From Herbaspirillum rhizosphaerae (GTDB taxonomy: Bacteria > Pseudomonadota > Gammaproteobacteria > Burkholderiales > Burkholderiaceae_D), in the NCBI RefSeq assembly GCF_001189965.1, contig NZ_LFLU01000005.1, positions 248,001 to 312,000 of the forward strand: a stretch of 64,000 bases of DNA, given 5' to 3'. Each line of letters starts with the position of its first letter. Position 1 is the stretch's first letter. Shown here piece after piece: positions 35,557-44,221 of this stretch. The notes under the pieces are model-generated. The model did not search any database, had not been told where the DNA came from, and saw nothing but the letters and a program-made list of their open reading frames with translations. The translations under genes and the position numbers were made by a program.

Positions 35557-35598
35557 TTGCCGCTGCATTTTCATCATCTCGCCATCGTCATTGCGCAG

Positions 35599-36666
35599 TC
35601 AGTCCGTAGCGAGCCTGATGCGTAGCGCATCGAAAGAAGCCGTCCACTCGGCGCGCCAGCGGCTGCGCTGATCGTCGCTGATCCAGGCCGCGTCAAGGCC
35701 GTTGAGCATGAAGTTACGCATGTCGTCCACGCCGAAACCGAATTCCGTCATCATCAGCCAGGCGCGCGTCGGCGTCACCAGGTGCAGCGTGGGATCGTCG
35801 GTGTTGGGATGCACGCGCACGCCGGCGTTGACCATGGCGCGGATCGGGTGATCCTGCGCCCAGCGTTCCGGCGGCAGGGTGCGCAGATAGTAGGAGTTGG
35901 TCGGCACCACGGTGAAGATCATGTCTTTGGCGATGCATTCCTGCATGTAGGCCGGATTATCGACGATGGTGTAGCCGTGATCGACGCGGTCGACCTTCAA
36001 CTTCTCAATCGCCGTTTCCACATTGACCCAGGGCATGCCGAATTCGCCGGCGTGCGCGGTGGTCCTGAAACCGGCGGCTTGCGCATCGCGATAGGCCTGC
36101 AGGAACAGTTCCGGCGGTCTATCGTTTTCGCGGTAGTCCATGCCGATGCCGATGACTTCCGGCTGGCGATGTTCGGCCATCCAGCGCACCATGGCGACTG
36201 CTTCCAGCGGATCTGCTTCGCGGTCGATGCTGGGGATCAGCCTGCCGATCACGCCAAAGTCGCGTTGCGCCTCGCGAATCGCCAGCACAATGGCCGCCTG
36301 CGCCGAGGCATAGCTGATGCCGGACACGCGCACCGTGCCGGTCGGATTCCAAAAGAATTCGGTGTAGCGCACGCCATGGCTGTGCAGGTCTTCCAGATAT
36401 TCGTAAGTGATGCGATGCAGGTCGCTCGGGCCCTGGATCAGGTGTGCATCCAGCGCGCGCAGCACGCGCAACACGCCGACCGGCTTTTCGCCGCGGGTGT
36501 AGAACGCATCGATATCTTCGCGCGACACGCGGTTGCCCGATTTCTCCGACAAGTCGATGAAAGTCTGCCTGCGCACCGCGCCGAACAAATGGCAATGCAA
36601 TTCCATCTTGGGCATGGCGCGCACGAACTGTTCCAGGCTCAGCGGCGTTGTGTTGTCGCTATGCAT
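35599..36666 (-). CDS. Adenosine deaminase family protein
   Basis: A 355-residue zinc amidohydrolase. The metal pair is MELHCHLFG (His24, His26); later TTAHAGEFG, DRVDHGY and HPNTDDPTLH carry the remaining zinc ligands and the catalytic Glu and Asp of adenosine/adenine deaminases. The ATG at 36666 follows AAGGAG. It would deaminate adenosine, adenine or a related purine. It is the last gene of a minus-strand operon with a nucleoside hydrolase and an importer, which supports a purine role; HLFGA instead of the usual HLDGS leaves the exact substrate open. Confidence 0.88.
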   Translation of the reverse strand: MHSDNTTPLSLEQFVRAMPKMELHCHLFGAVRRQTFIDLSEKSGNRVSREDIDAFYTRGEKPVGVLRVLRALDAHLIQGPSDLHRITYEYLEDLHSHGVRYTEFFWNPTGTVRVSGISYASAQAAIVLAIREAQRDFGVIGRLIPSIDREADPLEAVAMVRWMAEHRQPEVIGIGMDYRENDRPPELFLQAYRDAQAAGFRTTAHAGEFGMPWVNVETAIEKLKVDRVDHGYTIVDNPAYMQECIAKDMIFTVVPTNSYYLRTLPPERWAQDHPIRAMVNAGVRVHPNTDDPTLHLVTPTRAWLMMTEFGFGVDDMRNFMLNGLDAAWISDDQRSRWRAEWTASFDALRIRLATD

Positions 36667-36807
36667 GGCGCGCTCCTTGAATTGCAAAAATCACGGAGCG
36701 CGTGGCGATGACGGATGAATCAACTGCTTTCATAAAACCTGAATCCATTCTGTTCTGCTGCTGTTTTTTCTGTTCTACGCGTTTTGTGTACGCTGCCGGG
36801 AAGTGAG

Positions 36808-37776
36808 CTACGACAGCGTGCCCAGCAATTCCCGCATCATGCATTCCATGGCGCGCGGACCGTCGACGGTCATGGCGACTTCGGTGTTGGCTTCGGCGCG
36901 GCGCGGGACGCGGAACTCGCACACCGTCATGCCGCGCGTGAGGCGGCCTTGCACTTCAATGTCCACGCGCGCCGGCTTGAAGGAAAACAATTCCGGCCGA
37001 CGCAGGTAGATCGCTACGGCCGGGTCGTACATCGGCATCGGCACCGAACCGTCGGCGCTGCGGATGCGCAGGTAGGCGTCGAAGTATCCCGCCAGCCATT
37101 TTGCGCGCGGCGTGCCGAGTGCGCGCACTTGCTGCACTTCGGCCGAGGTCACCAGCAACTGGCGGCACAGGTTCAGGCCGAACATGCGCAAGGGGATACC
37201 GGCGTTGAAGACGATGTCGGCCGCTTCCGGATCGGCGAAGATGTTGAATTCTGCGGCGGCGGTGTGGTTGCCCTGGTCGGCCGAACCTCCCATGAGGATG
37301 ATTTCCCTGATCTGCGCCGCGATGTCTGGCGCGCGCTGCAAGGCGGTGGCGATGTTGGTCATCGGCGCGATGCACATCAGCGTCAGTTCGCCCGGATGCT
37401 TGCGCACCGCTTCAATCAATGCGTCGACCGCATGAGGCAAGGGGCTGCGCTGTTCGCGCGCTTCCTGCTCCGCTTCCGACTGGCGGATGTCGACGGTCGG
37501 CAGGGGCTCGCCGGTGGTTGCCATGCCGTCGGCGCCGAGGATGCATTGCGCAGTTTCCTGTGCGCCTGCCAGCGGCGCGTCGCAACCGGCATAGACCGGT
37601 ACGTCGAGGTGATAGTGTTTCCTGATGCGCAAGGCGTTGTCGTAAGTCGTCGCCAGCGGAGCGTTGCCGGCCACGACGGAGACGCCCAGCCATTGCACGT
37701 CGAGATTGGCCGACAGCATCAGCATCGCGAGCCAGTCGTCGAAGCCGGGATCGGTATCCAGCCAGATTTTTTGCAT
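36808..37776 (-). CDS. Inosine-uridine preferring nucleoside hydrolase family protein
   Basis: A 322-residue nucleoside N-ribohydrolase. The calcium-binding DTDPGFDD lies at residues 7-14, followed by the usual APMTNIATAL and GGSADQGNHTAAAEFNIFADPEAA region (in parts); the catalytic His region is less clear. It would cut nucleosides into base and ribose. It lies 36 bases after the ATPase gene and 141 before the deaminase gene. Confidence 0.9.
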   Translation of the reverse strand: MQKIWLDTDPGFDDWLAMLMLSANLDVQWLGVSVVAGNAPLATTYDNALRIRKHYHLDVPVYAGCDAPLAGAQETAQCILGADGMATTGEPLPTVDIRQSEAEQEAREQRSPLPHAVDALIEAVRKHPGELTLMCIAPMTNIATALQRAPDIAAQIREIILMGGSADQGNHTAAAEFNIFADPEAADIVFNAGIPLRMFGLNLCRQLLVTSAEVQQVRALGTPRAKWLAGYFDAYLRIRSADGSVPMPMYDPAVAIYLRRPELFSFKPARVDIEVQGRLTRGMTVCEFRVPRRAEANTEVAMTVDGPRAMECMMRELLGTLS

Positions 37777-37812
37777 GATGAATTCTTTCTTGCGTGTGAT
37801 TTTCTTGTTGTT

Positions 37813-38829
37813 CTAGGCCGGCAAAAACAAGGCGCTGTCTGACGGCAGATCGAACGAGACCGTGTCGCCTTCACGCCATGTCGCAAAGCGCGCCTCGGCA
37901 AAACCTTTGACTTCGCCCAATGGCGTTTGCAGCAAATACTCCACCGAGTCGCCGAGGAAGCCGCGCGACAGGACGGTGCCCATGTAGGTGCCGATGCCGA
38001 CGATCACGCGCTCCGGACGCCAGCCGATGCAGGCGGTGCCGGCAGGCACGGCCGCGCCGAATGACAGCTGTTGGTCGTTGCCCTGCAAGTTGCCGTCGCG
38101 ATAATCGAAGATGTTTTCAAAGCCCATGAAGTTGGCGACGAAACGCGTGCGCGGCTGGCGGAACAGGTTTTCCGGCGCATCCATCTGCTCGATCTTGCCG
38201 GCATTCATCACCACGATGCGGTCCGACAGCGCCAGCGCTTCTTCCTGGTCATGGGTGACGTACAGCATGGTGATGCCGAGCTCGCGCTGGATGCGGCGCA
38301 GCTCCGCGCGCATCTGCACGCGCAGCTTGGCGTCGAGGTTGGACAGCGGCTCGTCCAGCAACAGCAGCTTGGGTTCGATGACAATCGCGCGCGCCAGGGC
38401 GACGCGCTGTTGCTGGCCGCCCGACATCTGCGCCGGCAGGCGGGCTTCGAAACCGGCGAGACCGACGGCGGCGATGACTTTTTCCACTTTCGCGCGCAGC
38501 GTCTTGTCGTCGACCTTGCGCAGGCGCAGGCCGAAGGCGACGTTGTCGAATACGTTCAGATGCGGAAACAGGGCATACGACTGGAACACCATGCCGATGT
38601 TGCGTTTGTTGGGCGGCAGGCGGCCGATGTCGCGGCCGTCCAGCGTGATGCTGCCGGCACGCAGGTCGATCAGGCCGGCAATGGCGCGCATGGTGGTGGT
38701 CTTGCCGCAGCCGCTCGGGCCGAGCAGCGAAATCAGTTCGCCTTGTTCGACCGACAGGTCCAGCTTTTCCACCGCGGCATTGCTTTTGCCGTAACCCAGC
38801 GCCAGTTGGCGCAATTCCAGATAGCTCAT
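37813..38829 (-). CDS. ABC transporter ATP-binding protein, PotA/FbpC-like
   Basis: A 338-residue ATPase with Walker A GPSGCGKTT, signature MSGGQQQRVALARA, Walker [17 protein letters not shown], and a C-terminal TOBE-like domain from about residue 240. The ATG at 38829 is taken because the domain starts at once. With two permeases and a binding protein upstream it forms a complete Pot-type importer. Such systems usually move polyamines, iron or phosphonates; here the neighbours point to nucleosides. Confidence 0.9.
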   Translation of the reverse strand: MSYLELRQLALGYGKSNAAVEKLDLSVEQGELISLLGPSGCGKTTTMRAIAGLIDLRAGSITLDGRDIGRLPPNKRNIGMVFQSYALFPHLNVFDNVAFGLRLRKVDDKTLRAKVEKVIAAVGLAGFEARLPAQMSGGQQQRVALARAIVIEPKLLLLDEPLSNLDAKLRVQMRAELRRIQRELGITMLYVTHDQEEALALSDRIVVMNAGKIEQMDAPENLFRQPRTRFVANFMGFENIFDYRDGNLQGNDQQLSFGAAVPAGTACIGWRPERVIVGIGTYMGTVLSRGFLGDSVEYLLQTPLGEVKGFAEARFATWREGDTVSFDLPSDSALFLPA

Positions 38830-38843
38830 CGTGCTCTCGCGTC

Positions 38844-39623
38844 TCACATGTATTTTGAAATTCCCAGCACCTTCTCGGTCACCAGCACGAAGGCCATGGT
38901 GAACAGGACCAGCAAGGTCGACAGGGCGGCGATCGAAGGATCGAAACTGTTTTCCATATGGCCCAGCATCTCGATCGGCAAGGTGCTGATGCCGGGGCCG
39001 GTCAGGAACAGCGAGACCGGCACCTGGTTGAACGAGGTGACAAAGGCCAGGAAGAAAGCGGCAATGACGGCGCTGCGGATATTCGGCAGCACGATCAGGA
39101 AGAAGGTCTGCGCGCGCGAGGCGCCCAGCGTGATCGCGGCTTCTTCGATGTCGACGCGCAGGTTTACCAGGCTGGCGTACACCACGCGCACCGCATACGG
39201 CGTGAGCAAACCAATGTGGCCGATCAGCAAGCCGAGGAAGACCGGTGCATCCACCAGCAACACGAAATGGCGTAGCAGGCCGAGGCCGACCAGCATCGCC
39301 GGAACGATCAGCGGCGAGGTCAGGATCTGCTTGATCGCGCCCATGCCCGGCGGCGGCATGCGCGACATGGCGTAGGCCACCGGCACGCCCAGCAGCAAGG
39401 CGATCACGGTCGCCAGCAAGCCGATTTCAAGGCTGGTCTGGAAGGCGCGCTGGAATTCTTCCGCCGCCAGCACTTCAACGATCCAGCGCAGCGAATACGA
39501 CGTCGGCGGAAACGCCAGCGTTTCGCCGGCGCTGAAACCGGCCAGGAAGACGATGATGAACGGTCCCAGCAGGAACAGGAACACCAGCCACAGGATGGTG
39601 CGGGAAAACAGACCTTCTTTCAT
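38844..39623 (-). CDS. ABC transporter permease, PotC-like
   Basis: A 259-residue inner-membrane permease with six predicted helices and a BPD-transport EAA loop (VDIEEAAITLGASRAQTFFLIVLP). It overlaps the upstream permease by 4 bases and ends 14 bases before the ATPase gene. Confidence 0.9.
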   Translation of the reverse strand: MKEGLFSRTILWLVFLFLLGPFIIVFLAGFSAGETLAFPPTSYSLRWIVEVLAAEEFQRAFQTSLEIGLLATVIALLLGVPVAYAMSRMPPPGMGAIKQILTSPLIVPAMLVGLGLLRHFVLLVDAPVFLGLLIGHIGLLTPYAVRVVYASLVNLRVDIEEAAITLGASRAQTFFLIVLPNIRSAVIAAFFLAFVTSFNQVPVSLFLTGPGISTLPIEMLGHMENSFDPSIAALSTLLVLFTMAFVLVTEKVLGISKYM

Positions 39624-40480
39624 GTGGAGCTCCGGCTGGAAGAGATGCGTTTCAATCCGGCGTTGACGGCCAGCGTCATGGCGACCAGTATCACGGCGAT
39701 CACATTGGCGGTGCCGAAATCGCTTTCGACGCTGACTTTTTGGTAGAGCAGGGTTTCCAGCATCAGCACCTTGGGGCCGCCCAGCAATGCCGGCGTGACA
39801 TAGGCAGTGACGCAGCCGGTAAACACCAGCGTGCCGCCGACGATCAGGCCTTCCTGCGTCAAGGGCAGCGTGACGCGGGTGAATACCTGCCAGGCATTGG
39901 CGCCGAGCGTGGAGGCGGCCAGCGTGATGTCGCGCGACAGATTCTCCATCGAGCTGACCAGCGACATCAGCATCAGCGGCAGCAGCAATTGCAGCAGGCC
40001 GACGAAGACCGCCATTTCGCTGAACAGCAGGCGCTGCGGCTCATCGGCCAGGCCCAGGTGCAACAGGATGGAATTGATCGCGCCGTTGCGGCCGAACAGC
40101 ACGATCCAGGCATAGGTGCGCGCAATCGGCGACACCATCAGCGGCAGGATCATCATGCCCAGCACCAGGCCGCGATAGCGCGGCGACACGCGCACGATGG
40201 CTTGTGCCGCGGGATACGACAGCAGCGCCGAGAACAATGTCACCAACGCTGCGATGCGCAAGGTGCGCAGGAAGACCTGGCGATTGAGCGGTTCGGCAAA
40301 GAAGGCAATGAAGCGATCCACGCCCCAGTGCACCGCTGCGCCGTCGACGCTGTCCGGACCGCCGACGCGGAAGGCATCCAGCAACAGCGCCAGCACCGGC
40401 AGCAGGAAGCACACCACCGTAAAGATCAGGGCCGGCGTCACCAGCAGGATGCCTAAGCGTTTTTTATCATGTGCAACCAT
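39620..40480 (-). CDS. ABC transporter permease, PotB-like
   Basis: A 286-residue permease with six helices; the EAA loop reads RDITLAASTLGANAWQVFTRVTLP in parts. Coupled to the second permease by an ATGA overlap. The 114-base gap before it (40481-40594) holds no gene. Confidence 0.9.
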   Translation of the reverse strand: MVAHDKKRLGILLVTPALIFTVVCFLLPVLALLLDAFRVGGPDSVDGAAVHWGVDRFIAFFAEPLNRQVFLRTLRIAALVTLFSALLSYPAAQAIVRVSPRYRGLVLGMMILPLMVSPIARTYAWIVLFGRNGAINSILLHLGLADEPQRLLFSEMAVFVGLLQLLLPLMLMSLVSSMENLSRDITLAASTLGANAWQVFTRVTLPLTQEGLIVGGTLVFTGCVTAYVTPALLGGPKVLMLETLLYQKVSVESDFGTANVIAVILVAMTLAVNAGLKRISSSRSST

Positions 40481-40594
40481 GTGTTGCGACTCCGTTGTAC
40501 TTCGTTTACTTGTTGGTACTTGCTTGCTGCTTCAGATGCGCAAGCCCGGGATGGCGTGGCCGCGATCCCGGGCTTCAAGTGAAGCTGTCAGGGC

Positions 40595-41641
40595 TTATTT
40601 ACTGCTGATGCCCTTGTTCCACTGCTCCAGCCATGCGGAACGATGCTTGAGCAGGGTTTCCGGCTTGACGAACTTGAGCGAGGCAATGTGTTCGCCGCCG
40701 TAGGTGTTGAACTCGGCCTTGTCTTTCGGCAGCACCACCTGGGTGTTCACGGGCGAATCGACCAGATCCATCGCCAGTGCAGTCTGTACTTCCTTCGACA
40801 GCCAGAAGTCCATCAGCTGATAAGCCAGATCGGCATTTTTGGATTTGTTGACGATGCCCATCACGTTCATGCCGGCGGCCTGGCCTTCGGCCGGAATGCT
40901 CCATTTCAGCGGCATGCCGGTCTTCATCAACTGCGCCCAGGTGAAGCGCGCCACCGGCGCGGCCCAGATTTCATCCTGGGCAAACAGCGAGGACAATTGC
41001 GCACTGTTTTTGGAGAAGGTCACCACGTTGTTCTTGATGGCCAGGATCTTTTGCATGCCGGTGCTGAAGTTTTCAGTCTTGCCGCCCCAGGCGATGTCCG
41101 CCATTTGCAGCGCCAGCGGGCCTTGCGTGGTGCTGACGTCGGGCAGCGCGATGCGGCCCTTCATGTCGTCGCGCCACAGGTCTTTCCACGAGGTCAGCGA
41201 CTTGATCTTGTCGGTGCGGTACACCAGGCCGACCGAATAAATGGTGTAGCCGACCGCGTAGTTGCCGCCGATGGGATTGCGCGCGAACGGATAGATCTGG
41301 CTATAGTTCTTGAGCTTGCTGTAGTCCAGCGGCTGGATCAGCCCCTTGCGCGAGGCCTCCAGCATGCCGAAGTCCGACAACAACACCAGATCGACCACCG
41401 GATTGTCGCGGCGCGCATCCAGCTTGGCGATACGGTCGGCGTTGTTGCCGGTTTCGACCACGATTTCACAGCCGCATTTTTCCTTGAACGGCGCATACAC
41501 GTACTTGTTGAACAGCGGCTGTGCGATCGGGTAGGCGGACAATACCAACGTACGTTTCTCGGCATGGGCTGGGGAGACTGCCAGGGTGAGCAGGCCCGTA
41601 CCGAGCAGGGCAAGCATGCCCGCCAAACTTGCTTTTTTCAA
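40595..41641 (-). CDS. Periplasmic binding protein, family 1 / PotD-like
   Basis: A 348-residue binding protein with a signal peptide ending AHA (about residue 27) and the family-1 pattern LVLSAYPIAQPLFNKYVYAPFKEKCGCEIVVETG (in parts). Located between the porin and the permeases. Its ligand is inferred to be a nucleoside or purine from the downstream hydrolase and deaminase. Confidence 0.88.
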   Translation of the reverse strand: MKKASLAGMLALLGTGLLTLAVSPAHAEKRTLVLSAYPIAQPLFNKYVYAPFKEKCGCEIVVETGNNADRIAKLDARRDNPVVDLVLLSDFGMLEASRKGLIQPLDYSKLKNYSQIYPFARNPIGGNYAVGYTIYSVGLVYRTDKIKSLTSWKDLWRDDMKGRIALPDVSTTQGPLALQMADIAWGGKTENFSTGMQKILAIKNNVVTFSKNSAQLSSLFAQDEIWAAPVARFTWAQLMKTGMPLKWSIPAEGQAAGMNVMGIVNKSKNADLAYQLMDFWLSKEVQTALAMDLVDSPVNTQVVLPKDKAEFNTYGGEHIASLKFVKPETLLKHRSAWLEQWNKGISSK

Positions 41642-41718
41642 AATAGATTTCCTTTAGACATAATCAGATGCGATGCCTATTTTAGGCCTGTCCATGTGAA
41701 GACAGGCCCGGGCCTTGC

Positions 41719-42843
41719 TTAAAAGACGTGACGCATGCCTAACATGAGGACGCCTTGATGCTTGTCGCTCGACGACGGGAAGCCGAAGATGGTGGCGTTC
41801 TTGGCGTCGCCGGCAGCGATCTGGTAGCTGTAGGTGATCGCCACGTCGGTGCGCTTGGACAGGAAGTAATCGGCCTGGAAGTTGACCTGGTGCCACTTCG
41901 GATTGGTGTTGATGGTGTCGTACTTGCCGACGGTGTAGAAATAGGACGCGCCCAGGTTCAGCGCCGGCGTCATGTGGTGCACCAGGTTCAGATCCAGGTT
42001 TTGCAGCGTCAGCTTGGTGTTGTCCAGGTAGTCGTACTTGACGTTGCTGTACATCATGCCGAAGTCGGTATCGCCCACGGTGTAAAAGCCGCCGGTGCCG
42101 AGGATGCGTTGCTTTTGTACGCCGACGGTGCTGTGGACGGCGCTCTTGTTGAACAGCAGCAGCGAGCTGGCGTAGTCGTTGGACATGGCGCCGTCAGGGC
42201 TCTGGGCGCTGTTGGGGGTATCCATCTGGGTATAGGCCACGGCCCACTTGAAGCGCTCGCTCTTGTAGCCGGAGCCGATGCTCATGACGCGGTTGATGCT
42301 GGTGTCGCCCGCCACTTCGCCGAAACCGTACAGCGCAGTGACGTTGAAATTGTTGAAAGTCGGGCTGATGTATTTGACGGAGTTTTGCGCGCGCAGGTTG
42401 TTGTAGCCGTTGTCGTTGTCGCCGATATGCACGCCGTTACTGGCAATCACCACCGGGCCGAGATAGTCCTTGACCGCTTCGTACTGGCGACCTACGGTCA
42501 GCGTACCCATGCTGTTGTTGCTCAGGCCGACGTAGGACAGGCGGCCGAACAGGCGGCCGTTTTGAGACGCGGCGCCGGTCATCATGTTGAAGCCGTTTTC
42601 CAGATTGAAGATGGCTTTCGAGCCGCCGCCCAGGTCTTCCTGGCCGCGGAAGCCGATGCGCGGATTCTGGTTGGTGCCGCTCAGGGCTTCCAGGTTGTGC
42701 GGGCCGCCCTGGTTGCTCAGATAGCCGATGCCGCCGGAGATCAAACCGTAAATTTCCACCTTGCTTTGCGCCTGTGCCTGGGCACCTGCCAACAGCGCTG
42801 GAATTGCCATTGTGCCGATCATCCATTGCTTCATCATCATCAT
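41719..42843 (-). CDS. Outer-membrane porin
   Basis: Up to 374 residues; four consecutive ATG codons (42843, 42840, 42837, 42834) follow a GGGGGG ribosome site, and the third or fourth has the better spacing. A signal peptide ends AQA-Q, the mature start is SKVEIYGLISGG and the end is GMRHVF. First gene of the nucleoside-type operon, divergent from lysR. Confidence 0.9.
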   Translation of the reverse strand: MMMMKQWMIGTMAIPALLAGAQAQAQSKVEIYGLISGGIGYLSNQGGPHNLEALSGTNQNPRIGFRGQEDLGGGSKAIFNLENGFNMMTGAASQNGRLFGRLSYVGLSNNSMGTLTVGRQYEAVKDYLGPVVIASNGVHIGDNDNGYNNLRAQNSVKYISPTFNNFNVTALYGFGEVAGDTSINRVMSIGSGYKSERFKWAVAYTQMDTPNSAQSPDGAMSNDYASSLLLFNKSAVHSTVGVQKQRILGTGGFYTVGDTDFGMMYSNVKYDYLDNTKLTLQNLDLNLVHHMTPALNLGASYFYTVGKYDTINTNPKWHQVNFQADYFLSKRTDVAITYSYQIAAGDAKNATIFGFPSSSDKHQGVLMLGMRHVF

Positions 42844-42904
42844 CCCCCCGGAAATCGGGCGCAGAGCCCGAGAAAATAAAAAATACGTTTTAGGCGTTAT
42901 GCCA

Positions 42905-42980
42905 CCGGGATGCAGAATATGATAATTAGATAAATAATATAATTTGTTTATTTTTATAATTTCATAAATTTAACTTATAA
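42905..42980. promoter_or_regulatory. AT-rich divergent promoter region between porin and lysR
   Basis: A very AT-rich stretch (ATAATTAGATAAATAATATA and neighbours) in the 195-base gap between two divergent genes. It offers LysR-type T-N11-A motifs and several -10-like boxes. Probably the control region for both genes; exact sites cannot be fixed by eye. Confidence 0.5.
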
Positions 42981-43038
42981 CCGTCTTGCGCGTATCCGGC
43001 AGGTAACGCGCATGGGGCGGTGAAAGCGGGCCATAGCC

Positions 43039-43962
43039 ATGATCAAGCTCAATAACAAGGTTACCTTGCGCCACTTGCAGGCGCTGGCGACGTTGGCTTC
43101 CACCAACAGTTTCAGCCGGGCGGCGGAAGAGCTGTCCGTGACGCAGCCGGCGCTCAGCGCCTCCATCAAGCAGCTGGAGAACCAGCTCGGCACCAAGCTG
43201 TTCGACCGCACCACGCACCAGATCGGCCTGACGGCGCAGGGCGCGGTGGTGCTGGAATACGCCAGGCATCTGCTCAATACGGCGGCCAACACCTTCAACG
43301 ACATCCAGCACGTCATCGGCACCGGACGGCATCGTATCCGCATCGGCGCCATTCCCTCGGCGGTCACGCTGACCGCGGCGGTGATCGCGCGCTATAACGC
43401 CGCCCATGACGAACATGTGGAAATCATGTTGTCGGACATGCCCAACGACGCACTGCTGGCGGCGCTGCATACCGGCAAGCTGGACTTTTGCGTCGGCATC
43501 AAGCCGCCCGACCCGGACGCGGCATCGCTCGATACCGTCACGCTGTTCGAGGATGAACTGGTGCTGATCGTGTCGCGCGAGCATCCGCTGGCCGGTTCCA
43601 AGGAAGTGCATTGGCGGCAGATGGCGGGCGAGGAGATCGTCTTGTTCACCCAGGGCAGCGTATGGGAATTCGCCTCGGCGGCCTTGCTGCAGCATGGTTT
43701 GTCGTCGTCCAAGCGCTATCAGGTCGTGCACAGCGAGTCGCTGTACGGCGTGGTGCGTTCGGGCATCGCCATCGGGATCATGCCGAGCCTGTACACCAGC
43801 TATCTGCGCGACGACACGCTGCACGTCGCGCCGCTGCGCTTTCCCACGCTCAAGCGCAAGATCGTGCTGATGCGGCGTAATGAAGTCAGCCGCAGCGAAT
43901 GGACCGATCACTGCTTCCGCGAGTTGCGCAACGATCTGAAGCAGGCCAATCACTGGTTCTGA
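43039..43962 (+). CDS. LysR-family regulator
   Basis: A 307-residue LysR regulator of normal size: HTH at about residues 8-67 (FSRAAEELSVTQPALSASIKQLE in parts) and an effector domain from about 95. Divergent from the porin/importer/nucleoside operon, so it is its likely regulator. Only one HTH is present, unlike the regulator at 1214. Confidence 0.9.
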   Translation: MIKLNNKVTLRHLQALATLASTNSFSRAAEELSVTQPALSASIKQLENQLGTKLFDRTTHQIGLTAQGAVVLEYARHLLNTAANTFNDIQHVIGTGRHRIRIGAIPSAVTLTAAVIARYNAAHDEHVEIMLSDMPNDALLAALHTGKLDFCVGIKPPDPDAASLDTVTLFEDELVLIVSREHPLAGSKEVHWRQMAGEEIVLFTQGSVWEFASAALLQHGLSSSKRYQVVHSESLYGVVRSGIAIGIMPSLYTSYLRDDTLHVAPLRFPTLKRKIVLMRRNEVSRSEWTDHCFRELRNDLKQANHWF

Positions 43963-43989
43963 GACATTGACGCCTTGGATGGTTTGCAG

Positions 43990-44071
43990 TCGTCCCAGCG
44001 AATGCCGGGCCCCAGTGTCGTAACGACCTCCGATACGACGCTGGGTCCTGACTTTCGTCAGGACGACGGGG
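43990..44071. repeat. Extragenic palindromic repeat
   Basis: Nested inverted repeats: CCCAGTGTCGT and ACGACGCTGGG as inner arms, and flanking TCGTCCCAGCG / TCGTCAGGACGACG. Antisense translation gives the RPDESQDP and GPAFAGTT words that mark a widespread class of bacterial intergenic palindromic repeats. It lies between lysR and the glk-hexR gene. Confidence 0.65.
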
Positions 44072-44111
44072 ATACACTTTTTTGCATCAATCAAATTGGC
44101 AAGGCGCAAAG

Positions 44112-44150
44112 AAAAACCGGCAAGACCCAAAGGTCTTGCCGGTTGTTTTT
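44112..44150. terminator. Bidirectional terminator between lysR and glk-hexR
   Basis: Perfect 13-base stem AACCGGCAAGACC / GGTCTTGCCGGTT (44115-44127 and 44132-44144), with a T-run on the plus side and an A-run before it that gives a T-run on the minus strand. The two genes converge here. Confidence 0.9.
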
Positions 44151-44221
44151 ATGCAAAAGGCTTATATGTTGCGCCTGCCTTCTTTGTCTCCGCCGCTTAA
44201 CTGGTGAACCGATGCGCTCGC

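Noticed and set aside
42918..42934. ATAATTAGATAAATAAT near the nucleoside-operon porin as a fifth aromatic-regulon operator
   Set aside because: It shares only the ATTAGAT core, has no -10 box at the 58-59 base distance in the right orientation, and lies beside a different LysR gene.
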